NCBI GenBank assembly: GCA_943328915.2
Contig: CALQBW020000009.1
Location: 1-39,174, forward strand
Reading direction: 5' to 3'
Source of the DNA: Singulisphaera sp. GP187
Lineage (GTDB): Bacteria; Chloroflexota; Chloroflexia; Chloroflexales; Roseiflexaceae
Length of the DNA stretch: 39,174 nucleotides
The position numbers and the translations under genes are program-made. Position 1 is the stretch's first letter. Each line of letters begins with the position of its first letter. Under the pieces are notes generated by a model, which saw nothing but the letters and a program-made list of their open reading frames with translations, made no database searches and was not told the origin of the DNA. Of this stretch, positions 14,984-23,750 are shown one piece after another.

Positions 14984-15898
14984 TTATGGGCATTGATTCG
15001 CGAAATCAACCACATCAGTGATTAATTGACCAGGAGTTTGTGTCAACGTATAAAACAATAATTCTGAATGCCCCCGACCGGGGTACACATGGAGATCAGC
15101 CTTGACTCCTGCCTGTTGCAACGATGCGACAAAATCTTGGGACATTTGCAGCGGCACGGTTTCGTCGGCATCGCCGTGGATAAGCAACATCGGTGGTAAA
15201 TCTGCGCGGATGTAGTGAGTTGGTGATGTGGCGGTGAAATTGGCTTGACCACCCATAACCGCCGTCATCACCGGCGCAGGGCGACCATGCGCTTGCTCAA
15301 AGGCGTATTGAGCATTGATATCATACACGCCACTGATGCCATAATAGCCACACAGCTCAGCACTACTATGCTGATATTTGGCGAGTACCGAAGGATCCAT
15401 AAATGCCATGGCGCTGAGTTGGGCTCCGGCGGATTGGCCACCAAGCACAATCCGTTTGGGATTACCATTATATTGATCAATATTCTCGATGGTCCAACTT
15501 ACCGCAGCTGCCACATCATCAATCATGCCAGGATAGATGGCATCGGGGTACAATTTGTAGGTGGGCACCACCACCACCATACCTAACGGCACAAGTTTTT
15601 GGGCAACTAAGGCATATAAATCTTTGTCACCGCTGTTCCAGCCACCTCCATAAATGTAAATGATGACGGGATAATTCCCAGGTTTTTCGGGGCGGTAGAT
15701 ATCAAGGCGTTGATGTGCTGTAGGTCCATAGGCGACGTTTTTTGTAATATGCGGATATTCGGCATAAAATGCTTTGCCTATCCGGGCCACATTTAACAAT
15801 TTGATATTAAAGCTGATCGGCTCGCGATAAATAATACCGAGAATCCCAATTACTACTAATAATCCCCACAATATTGTACGCCACGGTATTCCACGCAT
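14984..15898 (-). CDS. Membrane-anchored alpha/beta-hydrolase (esterase/lipase-like)
   Basis: 304 residues. One N-terminal hydrophobic anchor (about residues 6-23, TILWGLLVVIGILGIIY), then a carboxylesterase/BD-FAE-type alpha/beta-hydrolase domain facing outward. Catalytic triad candidates: Ser in GGQSAGAQLSA, Asp in HGDADETVP, His in YPGRGHSELL. The oxyanion-hole motif, usually HGGGW, reads YGGGWNSG, i.e. the His is replaced by Tyr. The chosen start ATG 15898 is preceded in frame by a GTG (15901) and by an AAGAAAGTGAG purine tract. An extended -10 sits 32 nt upstream. It runs tail-to-tail with the unknown gene at 14495. Substrate unknown. Confidence 0.88.
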   Translation of the reverse strand: MRGIPWRTILWGLLVVIGILGIIYREPISFNIKLLNVARIGKAFYAEYPHITKNVAYGPTAHQRLDIYRPEKPGNYPVIIYIYGGGWNSGDKDLYALVAQKLVPLGMVVVVPTYKLYPDAIYPGMIDDVAAAVSWTIENIDQYNGNPKRIVLGGQSAGAQLSAMAFMDPSVLAKYQHSSAELCGYYGISGVYDINAQYAFEQAHGRPAPVMTAVMGGQANFTATSPTHYIRADLPPMLLIHGDADETVPLQMSQDFVASLQQAGVKADLHVYPGRGHSELLFYTLTQTPGQLITDVVDFANQCP

Positions 15899-15929
15899 CA
15901 CACACTCACTTTCTTTTGACGATATGTCT

Positions 15930-15938
15930 ATTGTACCA
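15930..15938 (-). promoter_or_regulatory. Extended -10 promoter for the esterase gene
   Basis: Minus strand TGG-TACAAT, 31 nt before the ATG at 15898; no convincing -35. Identical to the element at 11541-11549. Confidence 0.4.
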
Positions 15939-16015
15939 ATCCCGCTTCAGAAATATATTATTTTGGCACTTACACGTTGCGGGTAATGGTTTTTCACAAA
16001 ATAACAAAACAAATA

Positions 16016-17416
16016 TCAATCGTTGTAATAAAAACAAAAAACGGGAGAAAAAGCCGCGCCGTCACTCGAACCAGCAAACACCAAGCCACTGCCATGAGTT
16101 TGGGCGATCTTGCGCACTTGTGCTACCGCTTCTGGACGCCCAAGCACCGCGACAGTGCCACCACTGCCACCGCCGGTAATTTTGGCGCCAAAGAGGCCAT
16201 GGGCGGAGCCCAAGGTGCGTACCGCTGTAACAATCGCATCGGTAGCGGCAGATCCCAAACCACAGGCGCTATAGCTAACATGCGATTGATACATCAGCTC
16301 GCCGAGCAATTCAGCAACCGCTGGCTGTGTCGTGTCTGTAGCCAACAATTGCCCAAATGTGCGCACACGGTGATGCTCTGCAATGGGATGAAACGTGGGC
16401 TGGCGCACTGCATACATGCGCTGGTGGTCGATTGCGGTGATTGCATCACTGGTGGCTCCGTAGCGGGCAAAAAAATCAGCCCCGGACATCTGCACCGGGA
16501 GGGAATCGGCATAATATTGCATAAATTCTGAGGGGGTGATGTTGGCCAGATACCCACCCCATCGGGTATCTGCAATCGTCGCGCGACCAGCAGTGATGGT
16601 TACCTGATTCTTGGTGATATCGGCGATGATGCGGTAGCCCATAAAGGCCCCCACCCGTACCGAGCCATAATCGGCGCCTGATACGGCATGACGCACCCCC
16701 GAATCAATCCCCCAGACCATCAGGTCGGAGGGGATGGTGACAGGATCGAGGAGCTCGGCGGGTTGGCAGCGCAACGCCAGGAGTTGATTGGCGCGGCCAC
16801 AGGCGGACGTCATTTGATCCATGATGCCACACGGCGCACCGACGATGTAGTTTTCGACCATTTGGCTCCATATTGCCAATGTACGCCCATCACACACTTG
16901 GTTGGCCATGGCGAGCACCGCTCTCATGGTGGCAACTTCTACCGCGGCAGACGAACTGACTCCTTTGCCGAGTGGGACGTTCGAATCGACGATAATCGTA
17001 ATTCCATGGAGGAAATGTAGATTGGCTTCTTGTGCCAACACTGGCAACACGCCAGCCATGTAGGCTGCCCAAGCCAAATTTGCATGACGGTGCAAATAAT
17101 TTCGCACCGTGGAATACTCACCTATCAGCGCACTGGCAGTAAATTCTGCGCGAAAATGATTTTGCAATTCTTTGGCACGGCTTATCACAACGACCTTACC
17201 ATCGCTCCGCGGTTGAACTAGTGCCAGCGCATGGACATCGAGTGGGAGTTGCAGAACGAGGGAACCGGAATAATCGGCGATTCCGCCCATCACATCGAGC
17301 CTGCCAGGGGCACGGGCAACCCACGCAGGTTGTGAGGGATTTGCATATTGGTTTAGTAGTGCGGTAATGCGGGGGTCACGCGAATTTTGTCCCGCTTGTT
17401 CATCACAATGCCACAT
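16016..17416 (-). CDS. GHMP sugar kinase, L-arabinokinase/galactokinase type
   Basis: 466-residue GHMP kinase, predicted to phosphorylate C1 of a sugar with ATP. It resembles the kinase half of plant L-arabinokinase (ARA1) more than classical GalK: ARAPGRLDVMGGIADYSG (34-51) replaces the GalK signature with its GEHTDYN; then VPLGKGVSSSAA (147-158), GAPCGIMDQMTSACG (193-207) with catalytic D200, WGIDSGVRHAVSGADYGSVR, YSACGLGS, and the ATP loop KITGGGSGGT (412-421). The sugar-contacting Asp (D48) is kept, while the Glu-His before it are replaced by Gly-Ile. The start is ATG 17416 (6 nt after GGAGG; ATG 17419 is possible), overlapping the preceding gene by 14 nt. It is the last gene of the galT operon. 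Galactose, L-arabinose or another 4-axial sugar are all possible substrates. Confidence 0.85.
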   Translation of the reverse strand: MWHCDEQAGQNSRDPRITALLNQYANPSQPAWVARAPGRLDVMGGIADYSGSLVLQLPLDVHALALVQPRSDGKVVVISRAKELQNHFRAEFTASALIGEYSTVRNYLHRHANLAWAAYMAGVLPVLAQEANLHFLHGITIIVDSNVPLGKGVSSSAAVEVATMRAVLAMANQVCDGRTLAIWSQMVENYIVGAPCGIMDQMTSACGRANQLLALRCQPAELLDPVTIPSDLMVWGIDSGVRHAVSGADYGSVRVGAFMGYRIIADITKNQVTITAGRATIADTRWGGYLANITPSEFMQYYADSLPVQMSGADFFARYGATSDAITAIDHQRMYAVRQPTFHPIAEHHRVRTFGQLLATDTTQPAVAELLGELMYQSHVSYSACGLGSAATDAIVTAVRTLGSAHGLFGAKITGGGSGGTVAVLGRPEAVAQVRKIAQTHGSGLVFAGSSDGAAFSPVFCFYYND

Positions 17417-18437
17417 CATCGTCCTCCAATTGCATATTATGCGTTTGCAAGGCATTTTGGAGCGCAGGCAATAATCGAACCGCCAATGCTCTATTGGCAA
17501 TTGCCACCCAAGAAACACCACTTTGAACATCGAGGGGGGCATCGAGTGGCTGACCATTTGCCTTGCAAACAATCACCCCTGCTTCGCGGGCAATGAGTTC
17601 GGTACACATATCATAGGGGTGACAACACAACATGGGTGTTTCTCCGTGGCGTTGCTCCGGCGGCAACAACAACGGGCGGACATCGGCCAACCACCGGTCA
17701 TGCCCCATCAAAATCTCGTAGAGTTGCCCACCTGTTGAAATATATTGATCTTCAAACGAAAGCGCGCGACCTTGGGGAGCCTCACCCAACAATTGGGTGG
17801 TCAGCATATCATCAACTGCAGCGAGACGAGCACGTTCTCCCGGGAAAAAGCGTGCAATATTCCCGAATCCATTCAAAATAGTCGTCGCTTGCGACGGTCG
17901 AATTGGCAATGGTTGGGTGGTTTTTGTGATTCGATTAAATCGCGTAGCAAGCGCACTTTTGCCTGCAATAGCCCACAACGTATCGCACAAATGTTGTTTG
18001 ACAAGGGGGATTTCGGTCATCAACGCCATCGTTATGTCACGTAAATTTGTACGGGTACCGCGGTATTGTGCTACTCCGGTCAAAATCCAGGCAGGTCGCT
18101 TTTGGTACATTAAGCCACGCGTCCCATCGATGGGGTCTACGATGATAACCAGCTCGAGATCAGATTCGGCCACCCCAACAGGGAAATCGTGGATGCCATC
18201 ATGACCGAGACCTTCGGCGACGAGTCGGAAGTTGTAGTGCAAAGCCAAATCGGCAAATTGCGTCAACAACACTGATTCAGAGACGCGGTCGATGGCATAA
18301 ATAGTATCGCCACCTTCAAATGCCGTCACCGTGGCCATTTGCTCCAGCGCGGTAGCTTCGCATGCCTGCACCACTGCATCGCGGATTGCACAATGAATCC
18401 GCTGTAATTCTTGGAGTAAAAACTCGGGGTTGCGCAT
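17403..18437 (-). CDS. Inositol-monophosphatase-family protein
   Basis: 344-residue member of the Mg2+/Li+-sensitive phosphatase superfamily (IMPase, FBPase, CysQ). Metal-site motifs are present: the Glu of LVAEGLG, VDPIDGTRGL (DPIDGT signature), and a C-terminal Asp in PYDMCTELIAREAG in place of the usual WDxAA. It is some 80 residues longer than typical IMPases, with an extra segment around 195-255. Its ATG overlaps the galT stop by one base (TAATG), and its end overlaps the kinase start by 14 nt, so all three are translationally coupled. A sugar-phosphate or nucleotide phosphatase role in the same pathway is inference; the substrate is not known. Confidence 0.82.
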   Translation of the reverse strand: MRNPEFLLQELQRIHCAIRDAVVQACEATALEQMATVTAFEGGDTIYAIDRVSESVLLTQFADLALHYNFRLVAEGLGHDGIHDFPVGVAESDLELVIIVDPIDGTRGLMYQKRPAWILTGVAQYRGTRTNLRDITMALMTEIPLVKQHLCDTLWAIAGKSALATRFNRITKTTQPLPIRPSQATTILNGFGNIARFFPGERARLAAVDDMLTTQLLGEAPQGRALSFEDQYISTGGQLYEILMGHDRWLADVRPLLLPPEQRHGETPMLCCHPYDMCTELIAREAGVIVCKANGQPLDAPLDVQSGVSWVAIANRALAVRLLPALQNALQTHNMQLEDDDVAL

Positions 18438-19483
18438 TATTGCACCTCGCTGGCACGATAATGGATTGGTTCAACCGCTTGCAAGGCGGCAGCAGTTGCT
18501 TCTGGAGCCGTATCGCTCAAAAAATTCCCACCGCCAATTTCTGGGCCAGCCAGGTATTTGAGTAAATCCGGTCTTCGTAATGGGGGATGAAAGGCCAAAA
18601 ACGCATGAAAAAATGGTACTTGGCTACCATCCGTCGGAGCTTGATGTACGGCCATCACATACGGAAAAGACATTTGCCACAAATTATCATAGCGGATGGT
18701 CACGGCGCTAATCGCACAAGCAAGTGATTGCGCTTCAATTGAATTTAACGCATAGAGATGGGCAACAGTACGTTTCGGGACAACATATACTTCATAGGCG
18801 TAGCGGGCAAAATAAGGGACAAAGGCAATTGTGTGTTCGTCTTCATACAAAATACGCCGGCTGTCTTGTTGTTCAGCAACAATTATTTCGCGCATCAGCA
18901 CGCGGTGCTGTTCATGCCAAAATTTCTGGGCAGCAAAACATTCGGTTTCCATCGTTTTGAATACAAAATTCGTCGCATAGACTTGGCCGTGGGGATGCGG
19001 ATTCGATACACCCACAACGGCACCTTTGTTTTCAAAACAGAGCACATGATTGACCTCGGGTCGTCGGCCGAGATCGAAGGTTTGTTGCTGCCAAACCTGG
19101 ACCACATCTGCAATCGCATCTGCCGACATTTCGGCGAGGGTTTGGTTGTGGGCAGGGCTAAAACAAATGACGCGGGCAATTCCATCGGCACGCTGCACTC
19201 GGTTTGGCCAAGGAGGGATTACGGGATCTGGCGCGAGTGGACCTACACAAGGGTGATCGTTGTCAAAAACATAGACCCCAGCGTAACTTGGGTTCTGATT
19301 CCCACTTACGCGAGCATTGCCTGGGCAGAGATAACAGGTCGGGTCGTAGACGGGGTCACGCAGCGGTGTAGTGGCAATAGTTTGGCCAATCCAAGGGCGA
19401 TTTTGACGGTGGGCTGCGACAATTATCCACTCTTCACGCAGGGGGTGCCAGCGTTCTTCCCAAACACCACTCGGTACTGTCAT
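18437..19483 (-). CDS. galT: Galactose-1-phosphate uridylyltransferase
   Basis: 348-residue GalT of the HIT superfamily, which moves UMP between UDP-glucose and galactose-1-phosphate in the Leloir pathway. The active-site motif [12 protein letters not shown] holds the nucleophilic His; CYLCPGNAR near the N-terminus gives two of the Zn ligands; the C-terminal [27 protein letters not shown] matches the family's second domain. Length fits bacterial GalT. AAAGGGAT lies before the ATG. It is the first gene of the minus-strand operon galT - IMPase-like - GHMP kinase. Given the arabinokinase-like partner it could act on other sugar-1-phosphates (broad UDP-sugar pyrophosphorylase-like use), but GalT is the plain reading. 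Confidence 0.92.
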   Translation of the reverse strand: MTVPSGVWEERWHPLREEWIIVAAHRQNRPWIGQTIATTPLRDPVYDPTCYLCPGNARVSGNQNPSYAGVYVFDNDHPCVGPLAPDPVIPPWPNRVQRADGIARVICFSPAHNQTLAEMSADAIADVVQVWQQQTFDLGRRPEVNHVLCFENKGAVVGVSNPHPHGQVYATNFVFKTMETECFAAQKFWHEQHRVLMREIIVAEQQDSRRILYEDEHTIAFVPYFARYAYEVYVVPKRTVAHLYALNSIEAQSLACAISAVTIRYDNLWQMSFPYVMAVHQAPTDGSQVPFFHAFLAFHPPLRRPDLLKYLAGPEIGGGNFLSDTAPEATAAALQAVEPIHYRASEVQ

Positions 19484-19530
19484 AACAATATCCCTTTACG
19501 TATCCAGCCACACGGTGTTTCAGAACCGGC

Positions 19531-19537
19531 TATAATA
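19531..19537. promoter_or_regulatory. Divergent -10 elements between galT and the thiN gene
   Basis: TATAAT at 19531-19536 reads toward the thiamine pyrophosphokinase gene; the overlapping TATTAT on the minus strand reads toward galT (start codon 48 nt away). No clear -35 on either side. On the plus strand transcription would start near 19543. Confidence 0.35.
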
Positions 19538-19581
19538 CACTAAACCAAGTGTTCTTCCCACTTATACAAGTATACGGTACC

Positions 19582-20226
19582 GTGCGCATAGTAATTGTTG
19601 CAAATGCTCCTGTCAACGTTGATGAGCGGCTTAGCCAGATTGCCGCAAATGCAGATTATATAATTGCCGCTGATGGCGGGGCACAAACCCTCACGGATGC
19701 GGGGATAGTGCCGCATTTACTGATAGGCGATCTCGATTCACTCAGTACAAATCATGTCGATTGGCTCATCGACCATGGGGTCGAAGTGCAACGACACCCG
19801 CGTGAGAAAAATGAAACGGACCTCGAATTAGCGTTGTATGCTGCCGTTGAGCGGAATGCCAGCCACATTGATTTATTTTGTGTTTTGGGAGGCCGCTGGG
19901 ATCACACAGTTGCGACTATCGCTATGCTCAGTTTACCGCTGCTGATTGGCCGAACAGTGCGGATTTTTGCTGATGGTCAAACGCTTGCGATTGTCCGTGA
20001 ACATATGTTACTTGATGGTCCGGTCACTCGCACGGTATCCCTCTTACCTCTTACCCCGACAGTAGACGGCATTACGACGACCGGGCTTGCCTACCCACTC
20101 GTTCAAGCCACACTTTATTTCGAGCGATCACGAGGGGTCAGTAATGTCGTGACCCAAATGCCAGCAAGCGTGCATGTGCAGTCGGGGATTTTGCTGGTCA
20201 TCCAGCACGAACACCCGGTTGAATAA
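19582..20226 (+). CDS. thiN: Thiamine pyrophosphokinase
   Basis: A 214-residue thiamine diphosphokinase, transferring pyrophosphate from ATP to thiamine to make the cofactor TPP. The catalytic domain has AADGGAQTL, the metal/ATP site IGDLDSL, EKNETDLELALYAA and GGRWDHTVAT, all diagnostic; the C-terminal beta domain (about 135-214) is more divergent. The start is uncertain: GTG 19582 begins the conserved strand VRIVIVANAP but has a poor ribosome binding site; GTG 19549, 11 codons upstream, lies almost at the predicted transcription start. It is monocistronic and divergent from galT. Confidence 0.88.
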   Translation: MRIVIVANAPVNVDERLSQIAANADYIIAADGGAQTLTDAGIVPHLLIGDLDSLSTNHVDWLIDHGVEVQRHPREKNETDLELALYAAVERNASHIDLFCVLGGRWDHTVATIAMLSLPLLIGRTVRIFADGQTLAIVREHMLLDGPVTRTVSLLPLTPTVDGITTTGLAYPLVQATLYFERSRGVSNVVTQMPASVHVQSGILLVIQHEHPVE

Positions 20227-20702
20227 TAAGACTCCCAGGCATTTTTTACGCCCATTCTGAATTACACCCATTCCTTATTGTGTGCAATATTAGCGAATGT
20301 TTCGAATGTTCGTGAAATTTGGTGTTAAAAGTTCGATAGGTGTCTAATCATTTATTCAAGAAAACATTGGTTCGATGGAATGAATTCTTAATTTATGGTG
20401 TAAAAATAATGATTCTTTACAATATGTATATAATGCATATACGCTTCAGAGAGATTGTGTAAATATTTAATAGGCATGATTCGTGATTCACAATACCAAT
20501 GGATAATGTAAGTCACTAAACACTATTGCAGTTCTTGTAAAACTATGTTACACTGCTCATAAGATTGGTGTTCCATACATATGTGTGAGTGTTTTTATTC
20601 TAGGCTCTCATTATTGTGTTTAGGTCATGCCAATTCCCTGGTCCGCGCATACCAGACTTCCCCTAGGAAAATCCACCCATAGGAATTAGAGGAGAGCTAG
20701 CG
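20227..20702. other. AT-rich intergenic region with promoter and long leader
   Basis: 476 nt without a credible ORF or RNA gene. It contains a short direct repeat CGAATGTTT/CGAATGTTC (20294-20302, 20303-20311), a very AT-rich stretch (20380-20470), a TATAAT at 20429-20434 without a usable -35, and the promoter at 20526-20554. The remaining ~140 nt form the leader of the zinc-ribbon gene. Confidence 0.5.
20526..20554 (+). promoter_or_regulatory. Promoter for the zinc-ribbon gene
   Basis: TTGCAG (20526-20531), 17-bp spacer, TACACT (20549-20554), with TGT directly before the -10 (extended -10). Predicted start near 20561, leaving about 140 nt of leader that ends in a strong GAGGAG 8 nt before the ATG. 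Confidence 0.5.
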
Positions 20703-21038
20703 ATGAGCTACGCTGACAAGACACTGAATTGTCGCGATTGCGGAACACCATTTGTGTTCACCGCAGGCGAACAAGAGTTCTACGCCCAAAAGGGCTTCAC
20801 CAACGAGCCGACCCGTTGTCAACCTTGCCGTCAACAACGCAAGTCACAGATGAACGGTCGCGGCAGCGACAACGGTGGTGGTTACCGCGAGCGCCCAATG
20901 AGTGGCGGTTCACGTGAACAATTCACCACCACCTGTGCCGGCTGTGGCAAAGAGGCAACTGTGCCCTTTGTACCCCGCAACAACAAGCCCGTATACTGCG
21001 ACGACTGCTTTCAAGATCAGCGCCGCGGTAGCCGGTAA
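20703..21038 (+). CDS. CxxC-x17-CxxC zinc-ribbon protein
   Basis: 111-residue small protein with two zinc-ribbon motifs. The first pairs C10-x2-C13 with C39-x2-C42 (CRDCGTPFVFTAGEQEFYAQ is the first knuckle); the second, C78-x2-C81 and C99-x2-C102, has the exact CxxC-x17-CxxC spacing of a family common in Chloroflexota and related phyla. A Gly/Ser/Arg-rich linker (52-71) joins them, giving a basic, flexible protein that could bind RNA or DNA. A strong Shine-Dalgarno and a long leader suggest high, regulated expression. Function is not known; nucleic-acid binding is inference. Confidence 0.88.
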   Translation: MSYADKTLNCRDCGTPFVFTAGEQEFYAQKGFTNEPTRCQPCRQQRKSQMNGRGSDNGGGYRERPMSGGSREQFTTTCAGCGKEATVPFVPRNNKPVYCDDCFQDQRRGSR

Positions 21039-21092
21039 TCGCTCTTTGTACCCATTGAGCACCAACGTTATTTGTCCATAGACCAGGGAAGA

Positions 21093-21126
21093 CAACCCGA
21101 GCGGAAGGCGCGATTCGCTCGGGTTG
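21093..21126 (+). terminator. Hairpin after the zinc-ribbon gene
   Basis: Perfect 11-bp stem CAACCCGAGCG / CGCTCGGGTTG (21093-21103, 21116-21126), 12-nt loop, then GCATTTACAA. It is 55 nt after the stop. The T-tract is short, so it may work together with the next hairpin. Confidence 0.6.
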
Positions 21127-21138
21127 GCATTTACAAGA

Positions 21139-21170
21139 AATCCCCGCTACGAGTAATCGTAGCGGGGATT
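21139..21170. terminator. Perfect 14-bp hairpin, likely bidirectional terminator
   Basis: AATCCCCGCTACGA (21139-21152), loop GTAA, TCGTAGCGGGGATT (21157-21170). It lies 17 nt beyond the hppA stop on the minus strand, followed there by TCTTGTAAATG, and also closes the plus-strand zinc-ribbon unit. Confidence 0.65.
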
Positions 21171-21186
21171 ATGTGTGCTGACGTAA

Positions 21187-23475
21187 TTACATTTTCTGGG
21201 CAGGTTTTTTGGAACGCCATATAGACCAGATCAACCCTGTCGCACAGACCACCATCATAACCATGACCGTTGGGCTCATGTCCGAGCCTGCAGGACGCGA
21301 TGCGACGATAATCGGTGCAATAATCAACGACACGAGATTCATGACTTTGATCATTGGGTTTAATGCCGGGCCAGCAGTGTCCTTGAGCGGATCACCGACG
21401 GTGTCACCGACCACCGCTGCCTTGTGTGGCTCTGAATGCTTGCCACCATAATTGCCTTCTTCGATGTATTTTTTGGCATTATCCCAGGCACCACCAGCGT
21501 TTGATTGATAGACGGCCAAAAGTTGCCCCGACACAATCACGCCAGCTAAGAAACCACCCAGGGCTTCGACGCCCAACATAAAGCCGACAATCATCGGGAT
21601 AACAACAGCCATAATCCCCAAACCAAGCAATTCCTTTTGGGCGGCAGCAGTCGAAATACTAACGGCGCGGGCATAATCGGGGACAACGGTACCTTCCATG
21701 ATGCCGGGAATTTTGAATTGACGACGCACTTCGTTGACGATTTCGGCAGCAGCGCGGGCAACGGCACGAATCATCAACGACGAGAAGAGGAAGGGCACTG
21801 CACCGCCAACCAATAAGCCGATAAAGACGACTGGGGACGATACATTCACCCCTTGCATGATGGCTTGGCCAAGTTGTGCTTGGACTTTACCAACATCAGT
21901 CAAAAAAGAGCCGAACAACGCCACAGCGGCAATCACTGCTGAGCCAATGGCAATACCTTTGGTCACGGCTTTGGTTGTATTCCCGACAGCATCGAGATCA
22001 TCCATGACGGCACGAGCGTTTTTGTCAAGACCAGCCATTTCGCCGATCCCATTTGCATTATCAGAAATTGGCCCAAATGAGTCCATCGAAATCGTATTAC
22101 CGGTCAACGTCAACATCCCGATACCGGTAAGGGAAACGCCATACAAAATTGCAGTGAATTGGGTTGCAATCGGCTCACCGCCATAAATTAGAACGGAAGC
22201 CAAAATCGCCATGCCAATCACAATTGCTGACCAAGTGCTTGATTCCATCCCCAATGCTGTCCCCGACAAAATATTTGTGGCAGCGCCGGTTTGGGAAGCA
22301 GCACTGACTTCTTTGACGGGAGCATAATGCGTCGAAGTGAAGTATTCGGTCAATTTATCAAGTGCGATGGCCAGTAATACGCCTGCGACGGTGGCCATGA
22401 ATGGCTTCCAATCAACCAAACCAGTTGCTGGGTCAATCATGTAGTATTGCGTGATTGCGGCAAACCCTGCGACGGCAACTGCAGCTGCCAGATAAAAGCC
22501 GCGATTCATCGCGCCCATTGCATCGCGTTTTTGTTCATCGGTACGCACAATGGTATTGCCGATAAGCGATGCAATGACACCAATACCACGTAAAATTAAC
22601 GGGAATATAACGTAGTGCATGTTGTATTGGCCATCACCCATTGTGCCACTCGTGGCATCACCAAGCACCAATCCGAGGATCAATGCGGAGACAATGGTAA
22701 CTTCAAAACTTTCAAATACGTCTGCAGCCATACCGGCACAGTCACCGACATTATCACCAACCAAGTCGGCAATTACTGCAGCATTACGGGGATCATCTTC
22801 GGGGATTCCGGCTTCAACTTTGCCGACTAAGTCGGCACCGACATCAGCGGCTTTGGTATAAATACCTCCACCAACACGCATGAATAATGCAATCAACGAC
22901 CCACCGAAGCCAAAACCGAGCAATGCGTCGGGGGCGCTGATACCAAATACCATAAAAATGAGCGTTCCACCCAATAAACCCAAACCAACGGTCAGCATAC
23001 CGGTGACGGTACCTGAGCGGTACGCAACTTGCAGGGCTGGATTATAGCCAATCCTGGAAGCGGCTGCAACACGCACATTCCCTTCGACGGCGACGTTCAT
23101 ACCCACATACCCAACAGTGTATGAGAAGAGTGAACCCATAAGGAAGGCAATTGCCCTTCCGATCGCCACCCACCACAATGCAGTTTGGGCATCACCAAAA
23201 CGCAACACTGCTTCATTTGTCGGGGGAATGACCAAAACACTCGCACCGAGCACAAAGGTGAGTACGGTAATCAAAATCACAATGGTGCGGAATTGTTGGC
23301 TGAGATAGGCATTCGCACCAGATTTAATGAATCCCCACACTTCTTGCATGCGGTCGGTACCTTTGTCTTGGGCTATAATTTGCGCCCGCAAAATAAAGGC
23401 ATACGCAATACCAAGGAGCGAAAGTGCAAGAACCACCCAGACTGCCGACTGTTCGAACATGGTTAGTTTGTTCAT
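21187..23475 (-). CDS. hppA: Membrane-bound proton-pumping pyrophosphatase
   Basis: 762-residue integral membrane H+-pyrophosphatase that couples PPi hydrolysis to cation pumping. About 16 membrane helices; substrate-site motifs DVGADLVGKVEAGIPEDDPRN (split here at 20: residues around 245-265), DLVGDNVGDCAGMAADVFES and, near the C-terminus, GDTVGDPLKDTAGPALNPM. The motif GNTTKA has Lys where K+-dependent enzymes have Ala, so it is predicted to be of the K+-independent H+-pumping class (family knowledge). ATG 23475 is chosen: AGAGGAACTC precedes it, and the 30 open codons upstream are not membrane-like. A single gene with its own promoter at 23602-23631. Confidence 0.95.
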   Translation of the reverse strand: MNKLTMFEQSAVWVVLALSLLGIAYAFILRAQIIAQDKGTDRMQEVWGFIKSGANAYLSQQFRTIVILITVLTFVLGASVLVIPPTNEAVLRFGDAQTALWWVAIGRAIAFLMGSLFSYTVGYVGMNVAVEGNVRVAAASRIGYNPALQVAYRSGTVTGMLTVGLGLLGGTLIFMVFGISAPDALLGFGFGGSLIALFMRVGGGIYTKAADVGADLVGKVEAGIPEDDPRNAAVIADLVGDNVGDCAGMAADVFESFEVTIVSALILGLVLGDATSGTMGDGQYNMHYVIFPLILRGIGVIASLIGNTIVRTDEQKRDAMGAMNRGFYLAAAVAVAGFAAITQYYMIDPATGLVDWKPFMATVAGVLLAIALDKLTEYFTSTHYAPVKEVSAASQTGAATNILSGTALGMESSTWSAIVIGMAILASVLIYGGEPIATQFTAILYGVSLTGIGMLTLTGNTISMDSFGPISDNANGIGEMAGLDKNARAVMDDLDAVGNTTKAVTKGIAIGSAVIAAVALFGSFLTDVGKVQAQLGQAIMQGVNVSSPVVFIGLLVGGAVPFLFSSLMIRAVARAAAEIVNEVRRQFKIPGIMEGTVVPDYARAVSISTAAAQKELLGLGIMAVVIPMIVGFMLGVEALGGFLAGVIVSGQLLAVYQSNAGGAWDNAKKYIEEGNYGGKHSEPHKAAVVGDTVGDPLKDTAGPALNPMIKVMNLVSLIIAPIIVASRPAGSDMSPTVMVMMVVCATGLIWSIWRSKKPAQKM

Positions 23476-23601
23476 GAGTTCCTCTTTGATCTCAATTACG
23501 AATTTGGCAACGTTGCTATCAAACTCACCACTGCCACAAGGTATTTGACGACCAATATGATTCATATTGAGGACGTACAGTTGTGCGTAGGAGTACTATT
23601 T

Positions 23602-23631
23602 ATTTTAGCATAGTCAAATATGATTCGGCAA
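23602..23631 (-). promoter_or_regulatory. Promoter for hppA
   Basis: Minus strand TTGCCG (23626-23631), 18-bp spacer, TGC-TAAAAT (23602-23610) with an extended -10. Start near 23595, giving a leader of about 120 nt before ATG 23475. Confidence 0.5.
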
Positions 23632-23750
23632 TTATTGCAATTACTTTGCTCAGTGTTGCACGATTGAAAACATATAAATTCAGCATTACCAACGTCCAAC
23701 AACTCAGGAATGGTGTATGCTAAGATGGTTTAAATCTTTGGAGCAACATC

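Noticed and set aside
17417-17572. N-terminal extension of the GHMP kinase
   Set aside because: It overlaps the IMPase-like gene by over 150 nt and has no GHMP similarity; ATG 17416 has GGAGG.
20294-20311. CGAATGTT direct repeat considered as a LexA-type operator
   Set aside because: Half-sites do not have the spacing of known LexA boxes (GAAC-N4-GTTC) and no repair gene is next to it.
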